Assembly (NCBI RefSeq): GCF_023061285.1
Contig: NZ_JAKGAM010000015.1
Coordinates: 1-64,000 of the forward strand
Direction of reading: 5' to 3'
DNA: 64,000 nt
Source: Chromohalobacter nigrandesensis
GTDB lineage: Bacteria > Pseudomonadota > Gammaproteobacteria > Pseudomonadales > Halomonadaceae
This document shows, piece by piece, positions 9,516 through 17,956 of the stretch; the first letter of the stretch is position 1, and each line of letters starts with the position of its first letter. The translations under genes were made by a program, and so were the position numbers. The notes under the pieces are model-generated. The model was not told the origin of the DNA. It saw only the letters and a program-made list of their open reading frames with translations, and ran no database searches.

Positions 9516-9993
9516 CTTTTATCGTCAGCAATGACGCGACAGCGCCTTCGCACCTCTATCCTTGCACTCGTCATGATATATCAGGCCATAGTCATGACGA
9601 GTGTCGTTAGCTCGTGTGCAGTCGTTATACCGCTTTCAATATGCGTGAGACTTAACTAAGCAATAGCACGGATAATGCATTGTTTATGGATGCTATAAGA
9701 AATTATGTAGGTGACATAGTTTTAATAATTCCAAGTTAAAACAATGATTTGTGCGTCACTTGAAGTATAAGAGCTATGTTATGCCTGCTATAACCCAGTG
9801 ATTATGGTTGAAATTTTCTTGTTTTCTGTTGATTTTAAAGACGTTTTTAATTAAAAAAATGAGACTCTTTTATCCGAGATGCATCGAGGTTCCCGGTGCA
9901 TGACGACGTTATTTGCCTGACTATGTTCCAATGCATCGATATGCCACAAGATTTCATGATGAAGAGCCCTATGCGACGCGCAAGGAGTCAAGG
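9516..9993. other. AT-rich intergenic region upstream of pntAB
   Basis: About 480 bp separate selO from the leader ORF before pntA. The middle part (about 9640-9870) is markedly AT-rich compared with its neighbours. It contains a 12-bp perfect inverted repeat (9565-9603) and an extended -10-like TGCTATAAC at 9786-9794, but no -35 partner I can defend. No coding region is supported within it. Confidence 0.6.
9565..9603. repeat. Perfect 12-bp inverted repeat
   Basis: CACTCGTCATGA at 9565-9576 is repeated in inverse orientation at 9592-9603 with a 15-nt loop, 50 bp after the selO stop. There is no T run on either side, so it could be a Rho-assisted terminator or an operator. Confidence 0.6.
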
Positions 9994-10068
9994 ATGAACA
10001 CCATCGAATATTTGGCAAGCGGTGCCTGGCAGGGCGCCATTCGACAAGAAACAGGAGGTGTGGCATGA
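9994..10068 (+). CDS. Candidate 24-residue leader peptide coupled to pntA
   Basis: A short open frame starts with ATG at 9994, six nucleotides after a strong AAGGAG (9982-9987). It encodes 24 residues beginning [10 protein letters not shown] and ending ETGGVA. Its TGA stop overlaps the pntA start codon as ATGA (10065-10068), the arrangement typical of translational coupling, and the pntA ribosome-binding site AGGAGG (10053-10058) lies inside its last codons. I know of no homologue. It may be a translational leader that opens the pntA initiation region rather than a functional protein. The call rests only on ribosome-binding site, frame and overlap. Confidence 0.5.
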   Translation: MNTIEYLASGAWQGAIRQETGGVA

Positions 10069-11636
10069 GAATTGGGGCTCCCAGGGAGCGTGCCCAGGGC
10101 GAGGCGCGCGTGGCGCTGACGCCGGAAAGTGCTCAGCACATCCAGAAACTCGGCCATGAATGCGTCGTCGAGTCGGGCGCCGGGCGGGGGGCCGGTTTCG
10201 ACGACGATGCCTACCGCGACGCGGGCGTCGAGGTCGTCGATGGCGGCGCGGCGTTGTGGTCGGCGACCGATGTCGTCATCAAGGTGCGCGAACCCAGCGA
10301 AGAGGAAGTCGGTTATCTACGCGAGGGCCAGACGCTGATCGCGTTTTTCTGGCCGTCCCAGAACGAGGACCTGCTCGAGCGCTGCAAGGCGACCGGTGCC
10401 ACGGTGATCGCCATGGACATGGTGCCGCGTATCTCACGTGCCCAGAAGATGGATGCGCTTTCCAGTACCGCGAACATCGCCGGTTATCGGGCGGTGATCG
10501 AGGCCGGCAATCAGTTCGGGCGCTTCTTTGCCGGGCAGGTTACGGCGGCGGGCAAGGTGCCGCCGGCCAAGGTGCTGGTCGTGGGGGCGGGCGTCGCCGG
10601 CCTCTCGGCCATTGGCACCGCGACCAGCCTGGGTGCCGTGGTGCGTGCCTTCGACGTACGCCCCGAAGTCGCCGAGCAGATCGAATCGATGGGTGCCGAG
10701 TTCCTGTTCCTCGACTTCGAGGACAGCCAGGATGGCTCGGGCTCCGGCGGTTATGCGGCCCCTTCCAGCCCCGAGTTTCGCGAGAAGCAGCTGGCGCTGT
10801 TCCGTGAACAGGCGCCTGAGGTGGATATCGTCATCACCACCGCGCTGATCCCGGGCAAGCCGGCACCCAAGCTGTGGCTCGAGGACATGGTCCAGGCCAT
10901 GAAGCCGGGCTCGGTGATCGTCGACCTGGCGGCCGAGAAGGGCGGCAACTGCGATCTCACCGTACCCGACGAGCGTATCGTCACCGACAACGGCGTGGTC
11001 GTCGTCGGCTATACCGATTTCCCCTCGCGCATGGCGACGCAGGCATCGTTACTCTACGCCACCAATATTCGCCACATGCTTACCGATCTGACGCCGGAAA
11101 AGGATGGCGTGATCGTTCACGATATGGAAGACGACGTGATTCGTGGCGTCACCGTGACGCATCAGGGCGAGACCACCTTTCCGCCGCCGCCGCCCAAGGT
11201 CAATGCCATCGGGCAGTCGGCGCCCAAGGAGAAACCCAAGGAGCCCACCGCTGAAGAGAAGAAGGCTGCTGAGCATGCCTCCTTCCTCGCCCAGACCAAG
11301 CGTCAGGTGGGCATGCTGGTAGCCGGCGGCGTGGTAATGGGCCTGCTGGGGCTGGTAGCGCCGGCGTCGTTCATGCAGCACTTCATCGTGTTCGTGCTGG
11401 CCTGTTTCGTGGGCTTCCAGGTGATCTGGAACGTCAGTCACTCCTTGCATACGCCACTGATGGCGGTGACCAACGCCATCTCGGGCATCATCGTGCTTGG
11501 TGCGGTCCTGCAAATCGGATCGGGTAGTTGGCTGGTAGGTTTGTTGGCCGGTATTTCGGTGCTGATCGCCAGCATCAATATCGTGGGTGGCTTCCTGGTG
11601 ACGCGCCGGATGCTTGCCATGTTCCAGAAATCCTAA
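10065..11636 (+). CDS. pntA: NAD(P) transhydrogenase subunit alpha
   Basis: With PntB this forms the inner-membrane proton-translocating transhydrogenase that reduces NADP+ with NADH. The 523-residue subunit has the cytoplasmic NAD(H)-binding domain I (MRIGAPRER at the start, [28 protein letters not shown] as Rossmann motif near residues 170-200). It ends with a short membrane part of about four spans (residues 410-520). It is the long bacterial form with domain I fused to the first spans. It follows AGGAGG at 7-nt spacing and overlaps a short leader ORF. pntB begins 18 bp downstream, so the two form an operon. Confidence 0.97.
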   Translation: MRIGAPRERAQGEARVALTPESAQHIQKLGHECVVESGAGRGAGFDDDAYRDAGVEVVDGGAALWSATDVVIKVREPSEEEVGYLREGQTLIAFFWPSQNEDLLERCKATGATVIAMDMVPRISRAQKMDALSSTANIAGYRAVIEAGNQFGRFFAGQVTAAGKVPPAKVLVVGAGVAGLSAIGTATSLGAVVRAFDVRPEVAEQIESMGAEFLFLDFEDSQDGSGSGGYAAPSSPEFREKQLALFREQAPEVDIVITTALIPGKPAPKLWLEDMVQAMKPGSVIVDLAAEKGGNCDLTVPDERIVTDNGVVVVGYTDFPSRMATQASLLYATNIRHMLTDLTPEKDGVIVHDMEDDVIRGVTVTHQGETTFPPPPPKVNAIGQSAPKEKPKEPTAEEKKAAEHASFLAQTKRQVGMLVAGGVVMGLLGLVAPASFMQHFIVFVLACFVGFQVIWNVSHSLHTPLMAVTNAISGIIVLGAVLQIGSGSWLVGLLAGISVLIASINIVGGFLVTRRMLAMFQKS

Positions 11637-11654
11637 CGCGGCGGAGAAAAGACG

Positions 11655-13085
11655 ATGTTGAGTCAAGGATTGGTGTCCGCCGCAGCGGTGGCGGCAAGTG
11701 TGTTGTTCATCCTCTCGCTAGGGGGGTTGAGCAATCAGGAAAAAGCCAAGCGTGCCGTCTGGTATGGCATTGTCGGGATGGGCCTGGCGGTGGTCTTCAC
11801 CATGTTCGGCCCCAATGTGGGCGGCTATTGGTGGATGATTCCGATGATGGTGATCGGTGCCGGCATCGGCGTCTATGTGGCCAAGAAGGTCGATATGACC
11901 GAGATGCCCCAACTGGTCGCGGCGCTGCATAGCTTCGTCGGCTTGGCGGCGGTGTTCATTGGCTTCAATGCCGATCTGGAACGTCGGCGTGTCATGGCCG
12001 CGCAGGCCAGCGAAGGGTTTTCGGCTTTCGCGGCACTGGTGGCCGAGAAAACCCCGGCGGAGCTGACCTTTCTGCAGGTCGAAGTGGTGCTGGGCGTGTT
12101 CATCGGCGCGGTGACATTTACTGGATCGGTGGTTGCCTTCGGCAAGCTGGCAGGCAAGGTGGACGGCAAACCACGCCAATTGCCGGGCGGGCATCTGCTC
12201 AATGCCGGGGCGGCGATCGTCTCGCTGCTGCTGGCGATCGCCTACCTCAACGGTGCCGGCTTCTGGACGCTGTTGCTGTTGGCGCTGTTGGCGTTCTTCA
12301 TCGGCTATCACCTGATCATGGGCATCGGCGGCGCCGACATGCCGGTGGTGGTGTCGATGCTCAACAGCTATTCCGGCTGGGCGGCGGCGGCCATCGGTTT
12401 CACGCTGTCCAACGATCTGTTGATCGTGACCGGGGCGCTGGTGGGTTCGTCCGGGGCGATTCTGTCCTACATCATGTGCAAGGCGATGAACCGCAACTTC
12501 GTCAACGTGATCCTGGGCGGCTTCGGGGGTAGCAAAGGACCGGCTGCGGAGATCGAGGGCGAGCAGATCGCCATCGATACCGGTGGTGTGGCCAGCGCAC
12601 TCAACGATGCCGACAGCGTGATCATCGTGCCCGGCTATGGCATGGCGGTGGCGCAGGCGCAGAATGCGGTCAGCGAGCTGACCCGCAAGTTGCGTGCTGC
12701 CGGAAAGACCGTGCGTTTCGGTATTCATCCCGTGGCGGGGCGTCTGCCGGGGCACATGAACGTGTTGCTGGCCGAGGCCAAGGTGCCGTACGACATCGTG
12801 CTGGAGATGGACGAGATCAATGACGATTTCGCCGAAACCGATGCGGTGATCGTCATTGGTTCCAATGACATCGTCAATCCCGCCGCCGAGGAAGATCCCA
12901 ACAGCCCCATCGCCGGCATGCCGGTGCTCAAGGTGTGGGACGCCAAACAAGTCTTCGTTTGCAAGCGTGGCCAGGGTACGGGCTACTCGGGTATCGAGAA
13001 TCCGCTGTTCTTCAAGGAAAACACGCGCATGCTGTATGGCGATGCGAAGTCGAGTATCGATGCCTTGCTGCCGTTGGTGGAGTAA
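11655..13085 (+). CDS. pntB: NAD(P) transhydrogenase subunit beta
   Basis: The 476-residue partner of PntA carries the remaining membrane spans (about residues 1-260) and the NADP(H)-binding domain III at the C-terminus. Visible family motifs include [51 protein letters not shown], here quoted in parts: [19 protein letters not shown] and [12 protein letters not shown]. Domain III has [32 protein letters not shown] and a terminal [11 protein letters not shown]. It lies 18 bp after pntA with a GGAGAAAAG ribosome-binding site. A strong terminator follows before gpsA. Confidence 0.97.
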   Translation: MLSQGLVSAAAVAASVLFILSLGGLSNQEKAKRAVWYGIVGMGLAVVFTMFGPNVGGYWWMIPMMVIGAGIGVYVAKKVDMTEMPQLVAALHSFVGLAAVFIGFNADLERRRVMAAQASEGFSAFAALVAEKTPAELTFLQVEVVLGVFIGAVTFTGSVVAFGKLAGKVDGKPRQLPGGHLLNAGAAIVSLLLAIAYLNGAGFWTLLLLALLAFFIGYHLIMGIGGADMPVVVSMLNSYSGWAAAAIGFTLSNDLLIVTGALVGSSGAILSYIMCKAMNRNFVNVILGGFGGSKGPAAEIEGEQIAIDTGGVASALNDADSVIIVPGYGMAVAQAQNAVSELTRKLRAAGKTVRFGIHPVAGRLPGHMNVLLAEAKVPYDIVLEMDEINDDFAETDAVIVIGSNDIVNPAAEEDPNSPIAGMPVLKVWDAKQVFVCKRGQGTGYSGIENPLFFKENTRMLYGDAKSSIDALLPLVE

Positions 13086-13122
13086 ACGAGCTCCCTCCGA
13101 AGGCTGAGGACGAAAGTAAATG

Positions 13123-13155
13123 CGACGACACCGCCCGAGGGCGGTGTCGTCGTTT
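13123..13155 (+). terminator. Rho-independent terminator of pntAB
   Basis: A perfect 14-bp stem (13123-13136 with 13139-13152) is followed by TTT. The two bases between the arms mean the real loop includes opened closing pairs. Confidence 0.75.
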
Positions 13156-13236
13156 GCAGGCAGGGGATGATCGGACGTGCGTGACACGTCAGGTTCGCTA
13201 CAATGGCGTCATTTCGCAGGCCATCAGGAAACGTCC

Positions 13237-14307
13237 ATGACCGACGAACGTCTTCAAGTCGCCGTGCTTGGCGGCGGCAGCTTCGGTACTGCTATCGCTA
13301 GCATCGCTGCCGACAACGGAGCCCGTGTGCGCCAGTGGATGCGCGATCCGGCCCTGATCGAGCAGATCAACCGCGAACACTGCAATGCACGCTACTTGCC
13401 GGATTACGCCATGAATCCCTCGGTGGTCGCTTCGGACGATATGCGCGCCGTGTTGGAAGGTGCCGAGGTGGTCTTCATTGCCATTCCCTCGAGCGCTTTT
13501 GCCGCCGTTGTCCGTCAGGCTCGGGCGTGGCTCAAGCCTTCGCAAATTCTGGTCAGCACCACCAAAGGAATCCATGAAGAAGGCTTCAAACTGATGAGCC
13601 AGATCCTCGAAGAGGAGACCGGCTTTCCGCATATCGGCGTGCTCTCGGGCCCCAACCTTGCCTCCGAGGTTGCCGAGAAACAGCTCACGGCGACGGTCAT
13701 CGCCAGTGACGATCCCTATACCCGGGCACGGGTACAGTCGGTACTCGGCTGCGATTATTTTCGTGTTTATGCCAGCAACGACCGCTATGGCGTCGAATTG
13801 GGCGGTGCGCTGAAGAACATCTACGCCATCGCTGCGGGGATGGCAGCGGCGCTTGGCATGGGCGAAAACACGCGCAGCATGTTGATGACACGCGCGCTGG
13901 CGGAAATGAGCCGTTTCGCGGTGGCGCTGGGCGCGAATCCGCTGACCTTCATCGGATTGGCGGGCGTGGGGGATCTCATCGTGACCTGCTCGTCGAAGCT
14001 CTCGCGCAATTATCGTGTCGGGTTTGCGCTGGGAGAGAACAAGACACTCGAAGAAGCCATCGAGTCGCTGGGCCAGGTGGCGGAAGGCGTCAACACCGTC
14101 AGTCTGGTACGCGAGAAAGCGCGTCGTGAAGACATTTACATGCCCTTGGCCGAAGGGCTTTACCAAGTGCTATTCAACGGCGTACCGGCGCGGCAGATGG
14201 CGCAAATGCTTATGCAGCAAGAGCAGAGCAGCGACGTTGAGTTCGTCCTGCCGCGACAGGATGTATTCGAGGCCCGCCGGATGGAACCCGGCGCTGAGGA
14301 GAATTGA
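13237..14307 (+). CDS. gpsA: Glycerol-3-phosphate dehydrogenase [NAD(P)+]
   Basis: GpsA reduces dihydroxyacetone phosphate to sn-glycerol-3-phosphate for phospholipid synthesis in the cytoplasm. The 356-residue product has the N-terminal dinucleotide motif [12 protein letters not shown] (about residues 9-20), the [10 protein letters not shown] block and the catalytic-lysine segment [16 protein letters not shown]. The start at 13237 follows CAGGAA. An upstream ATG-like start would add 20 residues without homology. sixA starts 2 nt after the stop, so gpsA and sixA are probably co-transcribed. Confidence 0.96.
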   Translation: MTDERLQVAVLGGGSFGTAIASIAADNGARVRQWMRDPALIEQINREHCNARYLPDYAMNPSVVASDDMRAVLEGAEVVFIAIPSSAFAAVVRQARAWLKPSQILVSTTKGIHEEGFKLMSQILEEETGFPHIGVLSGPNLASEVAEKQLTATVIASDDPYTRARVQSVLGCDYFRVYASNDRYGVELGGALKNIYAIAAGMAAALGMGENTRSMLMTRALAEMSRFAVALGANPLTFIGLAGVGDLIVTCSSKLSRNYRVGFALGENKTLEEAIESLGQVAEGVNTVSLVREKARREDIYMPLAEGLYQVLFNGVPARQMAQMLMQQEQSSDVEFVLPRQDVFEARRMEPGAEEN

Positions 14308-14309
14308 GC

Positions 14310-14795
14310 GTGTCGAGACTTTATATCATGCGCCATGGCGAAGCCGCGCCAGGCATGCCGGATAGTGAGCGATCACTGACTAAGCAGGGCGAGATGGAGT
14401 CGCGAGCCATGGGAACATGGCTGGACAACATGCTTGCCAATGACGTGCGCACGACACTGCGTATCGTCGCCAGCCCCTACCGGCGTGCTCAGCAGACCGC
14501 GCAGTGGATGGCGACACCCCTGGGATGCTCTGTCGAAACGCTGCCGATCATCACCCCGGAGGATCCGCTGGAGCCGCTCATCGACTGGTTGCAGCAAGAA
14601 GCCGCACATACGCCGTGTCTGCTGGTCAGCCACATGCCGTTGGTCGGTGCGTTGGTCGGGCGACTGGTAGAGGGCGATATGCGAGCGTCGCAGCCCATGC
14701 CGACGGCCACCATCGCCACCCTGGAGGCCGATATCTGGGCGGCAGGCTGCGCAACGCTCAAACACTGGCAGTCGCCACGTGAACTGCTTGGCTAA
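14310..14795 (+). CDS. sixA: Phosphohistidine phosphatase SixA
   Basis: This 161-residue histidine-phosphatase-fold protein starts with the RHG signature (LYIMRHGEA, residues 4-12) and has the second catalytic histidine in LLVSHMPLVGALVGRL. SixA removes phosphate from phosphohistidine in proteins such as Hpt domains or the nitrogen phosphotransferase system. The start is GTG at 14310, 8 nt after GAGGAG. A TTG at 14304 would overlap the gpsA stop and lie too close to the ribosome-binding site. The gpsA-sixA pairing supports the call. Confidence 0.88.
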   Translation: MSRLYIMRHGEAAPGMPDSERSLTKQGEMESRAMGTWLDNMLANDVRTTLRIVASPYRRAQQTAQWMATPLGCSVETLPIITPEDPLEPLIDWLQQEAAHTPCLLVSHMPLVGALVGRLVEGDMRASQPMPTATIATLEADIWAAGCATLKHWQSPRELLG

Positions 14796-14808
14796 AGGAG
14801 AGAAACGG

Positions 14809-15117
14809 ATGAGCTATATCGTCATCAACCGTGTTTTCGTCAATCCGGGGTATGAAGCCGAGTTCGAGCGCCGGTTTCAGCAACGCGCCAGCGAGGTCGA
14901 CAAACAGCCTGGCTTCAAAGCCATGCGGGTATTGCGGCCCCAAGGCAACCAAGCTCCTTATCTCGTCGAGACGGAATGGGACGACCAGGAGGCTTTCCGC
15001 GCCTGGGTCGGCAGTGACGACTTCAAGCAAGCCCACGCCAACCCCATGCCCACCGAAGCCTTTTCCGAGGGCGGCGGGCTTGAGCAATTCGAGATCGTCG
15101 AGGGTACTCAAGCTTAA
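14809..15117 (+). CDS. Antibiotic biosynthesis monooxygenase (ABM) domain protein
   Basis: The 102-residue protein has the dimeric alpha/beta-barrel ABM fold, recognisable from YIVINRVFVNPGYEAEFERRF at the N-terminus and YLVETEWDDQEAFRAWVGSDDFKQAH in the middle. Families with this fold include HmoA-type heme-degrading monooxygenases and quinol monooxygenases. The product could be HmoA-like, but no heme was inferred. AAGGAG lies 9 nt before the ATG at 14809, which overrides an in-frame start 10 codons upstream. It follows sixA by 13 bp. Confidence 0.8.
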   Translation: MSYIVINRVFVNPGYEAEFERRFQQRASEVDKQPGFKAMRVLRPQGNQAPYLVETEWDDQEAFRAWVGSDDFKQAHANPMPTEAFSEGGGLEQFEIVEGTQA

Positions 15118-15130
15118 CCTGTTATTGCAC

Positions 15131-15156
15131 GCCGCTATCGTGACCACGGTAGCGGC
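15131..15156 (+). terminator. Terminator-like hairpin after the ABM gene
   Basis: A 12-bp stem with one G-U pair (15131-15142 with 15145-15156) lies 13 bp after the stop. There is no T run behind it, so it may need Rho or only block decay. Confidence 0.5.
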
Positions 15157-15173
15157 ACGCCCTATGCTGAGAG

Positions 15174-15215
15174 CTTCCTTCTTCCTTCTTCCTTCTTCCT
15201 TCTTCCTTCTTCCTT
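15174..15215. repeat. Tandem heptanucleotide repeat (CTTCCTT)6
   Basis: Six perfect copies of CTTCCTT form a homopyrimidine tract between the ABM gene and the kdgD promoter. The unit shares its first five bases with the second heptad repeat of the window at 42840-42909. Copy number is likely to vary by slippage. Confidence 0.9.
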
Positions 15216-15269
15216 CTCAATGCTCACTGCTTGCTCTTTATACTTTGGTTTTATCGACCATTGTCGATG

Positions 15270-15298
15270 TTGTACGACAGCCGGCATATGTTTATCTT
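15270..15298 (+). promoter_or_regulatory. Candidate promoter of the hexarate cluster
   Basis: TTGTAC (15270-15275) and TATCTT (15293-15298) are separated by 17 bp, a reasonable sigma-70 match. The -35 lies within an imperfect palindrome TGTTGTACGACA (15268-15279). The large palindrome at 15314-15336 would then sit just downstream of the start point. Predicted by eye only. Confidence 0.4.
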
Positions 15299-15313
15299 CT
15301 AGCTGTATGATGT

Positions 15314-15336
15314 ATGACATAAAGGCTTTATGTCAT
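15314..15336. promoter_or_regulatory. Perfect palindromic operator upstream of kdgD
   Basis: The arm ATGACATAAAG (15314-15324) is followed by one G and then the exact inverse arm CTTTATGTCAT (15326-15336). It lies 28 bp before the kdgD start, where a repressor would block transcription. The likely ligand is the GntR/FCD regulator encoded at 22469 in the same cluster. That link is inferred from position. Confidence 0.65.
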
Positions 15337-15364
15337 CACGCTCAACAAGACATATGCGAGAGGT

Positions 15365-16288
15365 ATGACGGTGAATTTCTCCAAAGAAGAAACGATAGAA
15401 GCGGTTGGCGATGGCCTGCTTTCCTTCCCGGTCACGGACTTCGATTCAGCAGGTCGCTTCGATGAGAAGAGCTACCGCCAACGGCTTGAATGGTTCGTTA
15501 GCCATGACGTCTCTGCCGTCTTCGTGGCAGGTGGAACGGGCGAATTCTTTAATCTTTCTTTGGATGAGTTTCGTCATATCGTGCGCGTCGCGGTCGATGA
15601 AATCGGTGGTAAGGTACCGGTCATCGCAAGTGCAGGGTTGAGTGTGGAAAGCGGTAACTCCTTTGCCAGCGTTGCTGAAGAAGCCGGTGCCGATGGTGTT
15701 CTGCTGATGCCTCCCTACCTGACCGAATGTCCACAGGAAGGTCTGGTCGAGTACGCGCGCCAGATCTGCGATAGCACGTCGATCAACGTCATTTACTATA
15801 ACCGTGGCAATGGTGTCCTCGAAGCGCCGGCGGTCCAACAGCTTGCCGATAAATGCCCTAACTTGATCGGGTTGAAAGACGGTAAGGGCGATATGCAACT
15901 TCTCAACAAGATCGTCAAGACGGTCGGCGATCGCCTGGTCTATGTCGGCGGTGTCCCGACGGCTGAAATCTTCGCCGAGGCGTATCTATCCATCGGCGTC
16001 AATACCTACTCCTCCGCTGTATTCAACTTCGTGCCGGAGTTGGCGTTGAAGTTCTACCGCGCCTTGCGTGCAGGCGATGGCACTACGGTAAAAAAGATTA
16101 CTCAAGAGTTTTTTATTCCTTTCGTCGATCTGCGTGATCGTAAAAAGGGATATGCCGTCAGCCTTATCAAGTCAGGGGCTGACATCATCGGTATGCCGGC
16201 GGGAGATGTACGTAAACCGCTGACGATGCCGACGCCAGATGAAAAAAAGCAATTAGAAAAGCTGATTGAATTCGCCAAAGGGCTCTAA
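15365..16288 (+). CDS. kdgD: 5-dehydro-4-deoxyglucarate dehydratase
   Basis: KdgD is a class I aldolase-fold (DHDPS superfamily) enzyme that dehydrates and decarboxylates 5-dehydro-4-deoxy-D-glucarate to 2-oxoglutarate semialdehyde. The 307-residue product has GLLSFPVTDFDSAGRFD at the N-terminus, FVAGGTGEFFNLSLDEF, the tyrosine segment NVIYYNRGNGVL and the Schiff-base lysine in LIGLKDGKGD (about residue 178). It is the first gene of a complete hexarate cluster ending with the dehydrogenase that uses its product. GAGAGG lies just before the ATG. An operator palindrome lies 28 bp upstream. Confidence 0.93.
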   Translation: MTVNFSKEETIEAVGDGLLSFPVTDFDSAGRFDEKSYRQRLEWFVSHDVSAVFVAGGTGEFFNLSLDEFRHIVRVAVDEIGGKVPVIASAGLSVESGNSFASVAEEAGADGVLLMPPYLTECPQEGLVEYARQICDSTSINVIYYNRGNGVLEAPAVQQLADKCPNLIGLKDGKGDMQLLNKIVKTVGDRLVYVGGVPTAEIFAEAYLSIGVNTYSSAVFNFVPELALKFYRALRAGDGTTVKKITQEFFIPFVDLRDRKKGYAVSLIKSGADIIGMPAGDVRKPLTMPTPDEKKQLEKLIEFAKGL

Positions 16289-16335
16289 AAGCCCGACATT
16301 CACCCAATCTGAATAAAGACACCAAGAGGTGAAAC

Positions 16336-17388
16336 ATGAGTATGCCCAGCATTTCCAAGACACTCGGGACTTCCATCATGATGGCCGGCATGGCTTTTGG
16401 CAGCGCTACTGCCATGGCCGCTGATGGTCCGCTGCGTGGCAACGTTCGAGTTGTGATTGGCTCGACTTCAACGGGAGGTGATACTTATCAAAACTCCAAT
16501 ATTGTCGTCGATGCCCTGGCTGAGAAGCTTGATATCAACATGAAGGTTGACGCCGTGGGTGCGAGCTCCGCTTTCCGGACTCTGGATCGCGATTCTCGTG
16601 GAAATACCCTGATGATCTTCCATGACCAGTCTTATCTCGGCTATCTCTATGGCGTTGAAGGCTATGAGGATATATTCGAGAAATACACGATTGGACCGAC
16701 TGTAGCGATCAATCCGGGGAATGCCTACTTGGTCCCTAAAGATTCTCCCTACGAGAATCTTAATCAAATCATTGAGGCTGCCGGTAATGGTGAAGAAATC
16801 CGAGTCGCCATCCAGCCGGGTGGAGTTTCTGAAATTGGCTTTAGTGCCCTGAAAAATGCTATTTCCATTGAGTACCCTGGTCAGGAAGATAATCTTGTCG
16901 CTGTGAACACAGGTTCTCAGTCGGACAAGAACCAGCAGCTTTTTGACGACCAGGCGGATCTTATCAATGGTACTGTCCAGGCCAATGAGCAGTACACCCG
17001 CCTACCGGAAGACGATCAGAAAGCCATGCGTTTCGTATGGTTGACGGCACGGCAGGGTACTATCGAACAAGCCCCGGAAGAAGGACTGGGGCAGACGTCT
17101 CGCGAGCAGTTGCTTCAGTATGTTGAACCTAACGTGAATGTCACGATGGGCGATAGTGAATCTTTCACTTTCGATAAGGAATTCTTCTTTCTCTACAACA
17201 AGGATATGGACCCGGCCATCGTTGATCAGATCGACGAGGCTCTGGTCGAAATCTATCAAGAGGGGGATATCCAGGAAACTCAGAAGAAGTCGTTCTTCAT
17301 TCCCGACTTCAAGCCTTCCGAAGAAGCTTCGGAGTATTTGAAAGAGAAGATGTCTCGCTACGAAAGTATTATAGAAAATATTAAGTGA
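16336..17388 (+). CDS. Tripartite tricarboxylate-type transporter, periplasmic binding protein (TctC)
   Basis: The 350-residue product starts with a signal peptide ending ATAMA (about residue 28) and belongs to the Bug/TctC solute-binding proteins of the TTT transporter family. A binding protein followed by small (TctB) and large (TctA) membrane subunits is diagnostic. Because it lies inside a glucarate/galactarate degradation cluster, an aldarate is the likely ligand, but this is inference. The gene is clearly lower in GC than its neighbours (26 of 60 bases in 16441-16500). A hairpin after the stop may favour higher expression of the binding protein than of the membrane subunits. Confidence 0.88.
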   Translation: MSMPSISKTLGTSIMMAGMAFGSATAMAADGPLRGNVRVVIGSTSTGGDTYQNSNIVVDALAEKLDINMKVDAVGASSAFRTLDRDSRGNTLMIFHDQSYLGYLYGVEGYEDIFEKYTIGPTVAINPGNAYLVPKDSPYENLNQIIEAAGNGEEIRVAIQPGGVSEIGFSALKNAISIEYPGQEDNLVAVNTGSQSDKNQQLFDDQADLINGTVQANEQYTRLPEDDQKAMRFVWLTARQGTIEQAPEEGLGQTSREQLLQYVEPNVNVTMGDSESFTFDKEFFFLYNKDMDPAIVDQIDEALVEIYQEGDIQETQKKSFFIPDFKPSEEASEYLKEKMSRYESIIENIK

Positions 17389-17395
17389 ATAGTTG

Positions 17396-17423
17396 GGCGT
17401 TAGTGGATTAATCCGCTAACGCC
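17396..17423 (+). terminator. Intra-operon hairpin between tctC and tctB
   Basis: GGCGTTAG at 17396-17403 pairs with CTAACGCC at 17416-17423. The stem continues inward with one G-U pair toward a TTAA loop. It lies 7 bp after the binding-protein stop with no long T run, so it looks like an attenuator or mRNA stabiliser rather than a full terminator. Confidence 0.55.
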
Positions 17424-17494
17424 TTCACTAGTATATGTAAATTTAAATAGAGAAGAATAGGCTGGAGTTCTTTGTCGCCTATACCGGAGCCGCT

Positions 17495-17938
17495 ATGGAA
17501 TCAGGTCTGACTAGTCTGCTCAGCGTTTCGATTGATTTTGAAACCTCTCACCTGTTATTCCCGAGGATTGTTCACTGGGTAATGGGGATTCTTTTCGCCA
17601 TTATATTGGTTACGAAAACTATTCCTTTTCTGGCTGCAGTGAAACGCGGAGAGCGTACTATCCCCATCGTGGGAGAGTCCATGGATGGATTCCGCTTTTT
17701 CGGAACCCTTGCCTTGATAGTTGCGTACTTTTATTTGATGGCGGTAGTGGGCAATCTTTTCCCTTATACGGGATATGGCTTCCTATTTGTCTCAATGGTA
17801 TTCGTTTTTCTAATGTCACTTATGTATATGCATGAGTGGACTAAGAAGGGCGTGATCATCGTATTGGTCAACGCCATTGTCGCGCCCAGTTTGGTCTGGT
17901 TTATCTTGGCCAAACTGTTCAAAATCACCCTGCCGTGA
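17495..17938 (+). CDS. TTT transporter small membrane subunit (TctB)
   Basis: This 147-residue protein has four predicted hydrophobic spans and the TctB pattern. It begins with HLLFPRIVHWVMGILFAIILVTKTIPFL (quoted in parts: LLFPRIVHWVMGILFAI), followed by GFRFFGTLALIVAYFYLMAVVGNL. It ends with paired spans reading GFLFVSMVFVFLMSLMYMHEW. It works with TctA and the binding protein as a secondary importer. The gene has about 38 percent GC in a sampled line (17581-17640), the lowest among genes here. tctA starts 18 bp downstream. Confidence 0.85.
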   Translation: MESGLTSLLSVSIDFETSHLLFPRIVHWVMGILFAIILVTKTIPFLAAVKRGERTIPIVGESMDGFRFFGTLALIVAYFYLMAVVGNLFPYTGYGFLFVSMVFVFLMSLMYMHEWTKKGVIIVLVNAIVAPSLVWFILAKLFKITLP

Positions 17939-17956
17939 CTCGAAGCGAGTGCCACT

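Noticed and set aside
15174-15215. Possible CRISPR-like array
   Set aside because: The units are 7-bp tandem copies without spacers. The array at 42840 is the same kind, and no cas gene lies in the window.
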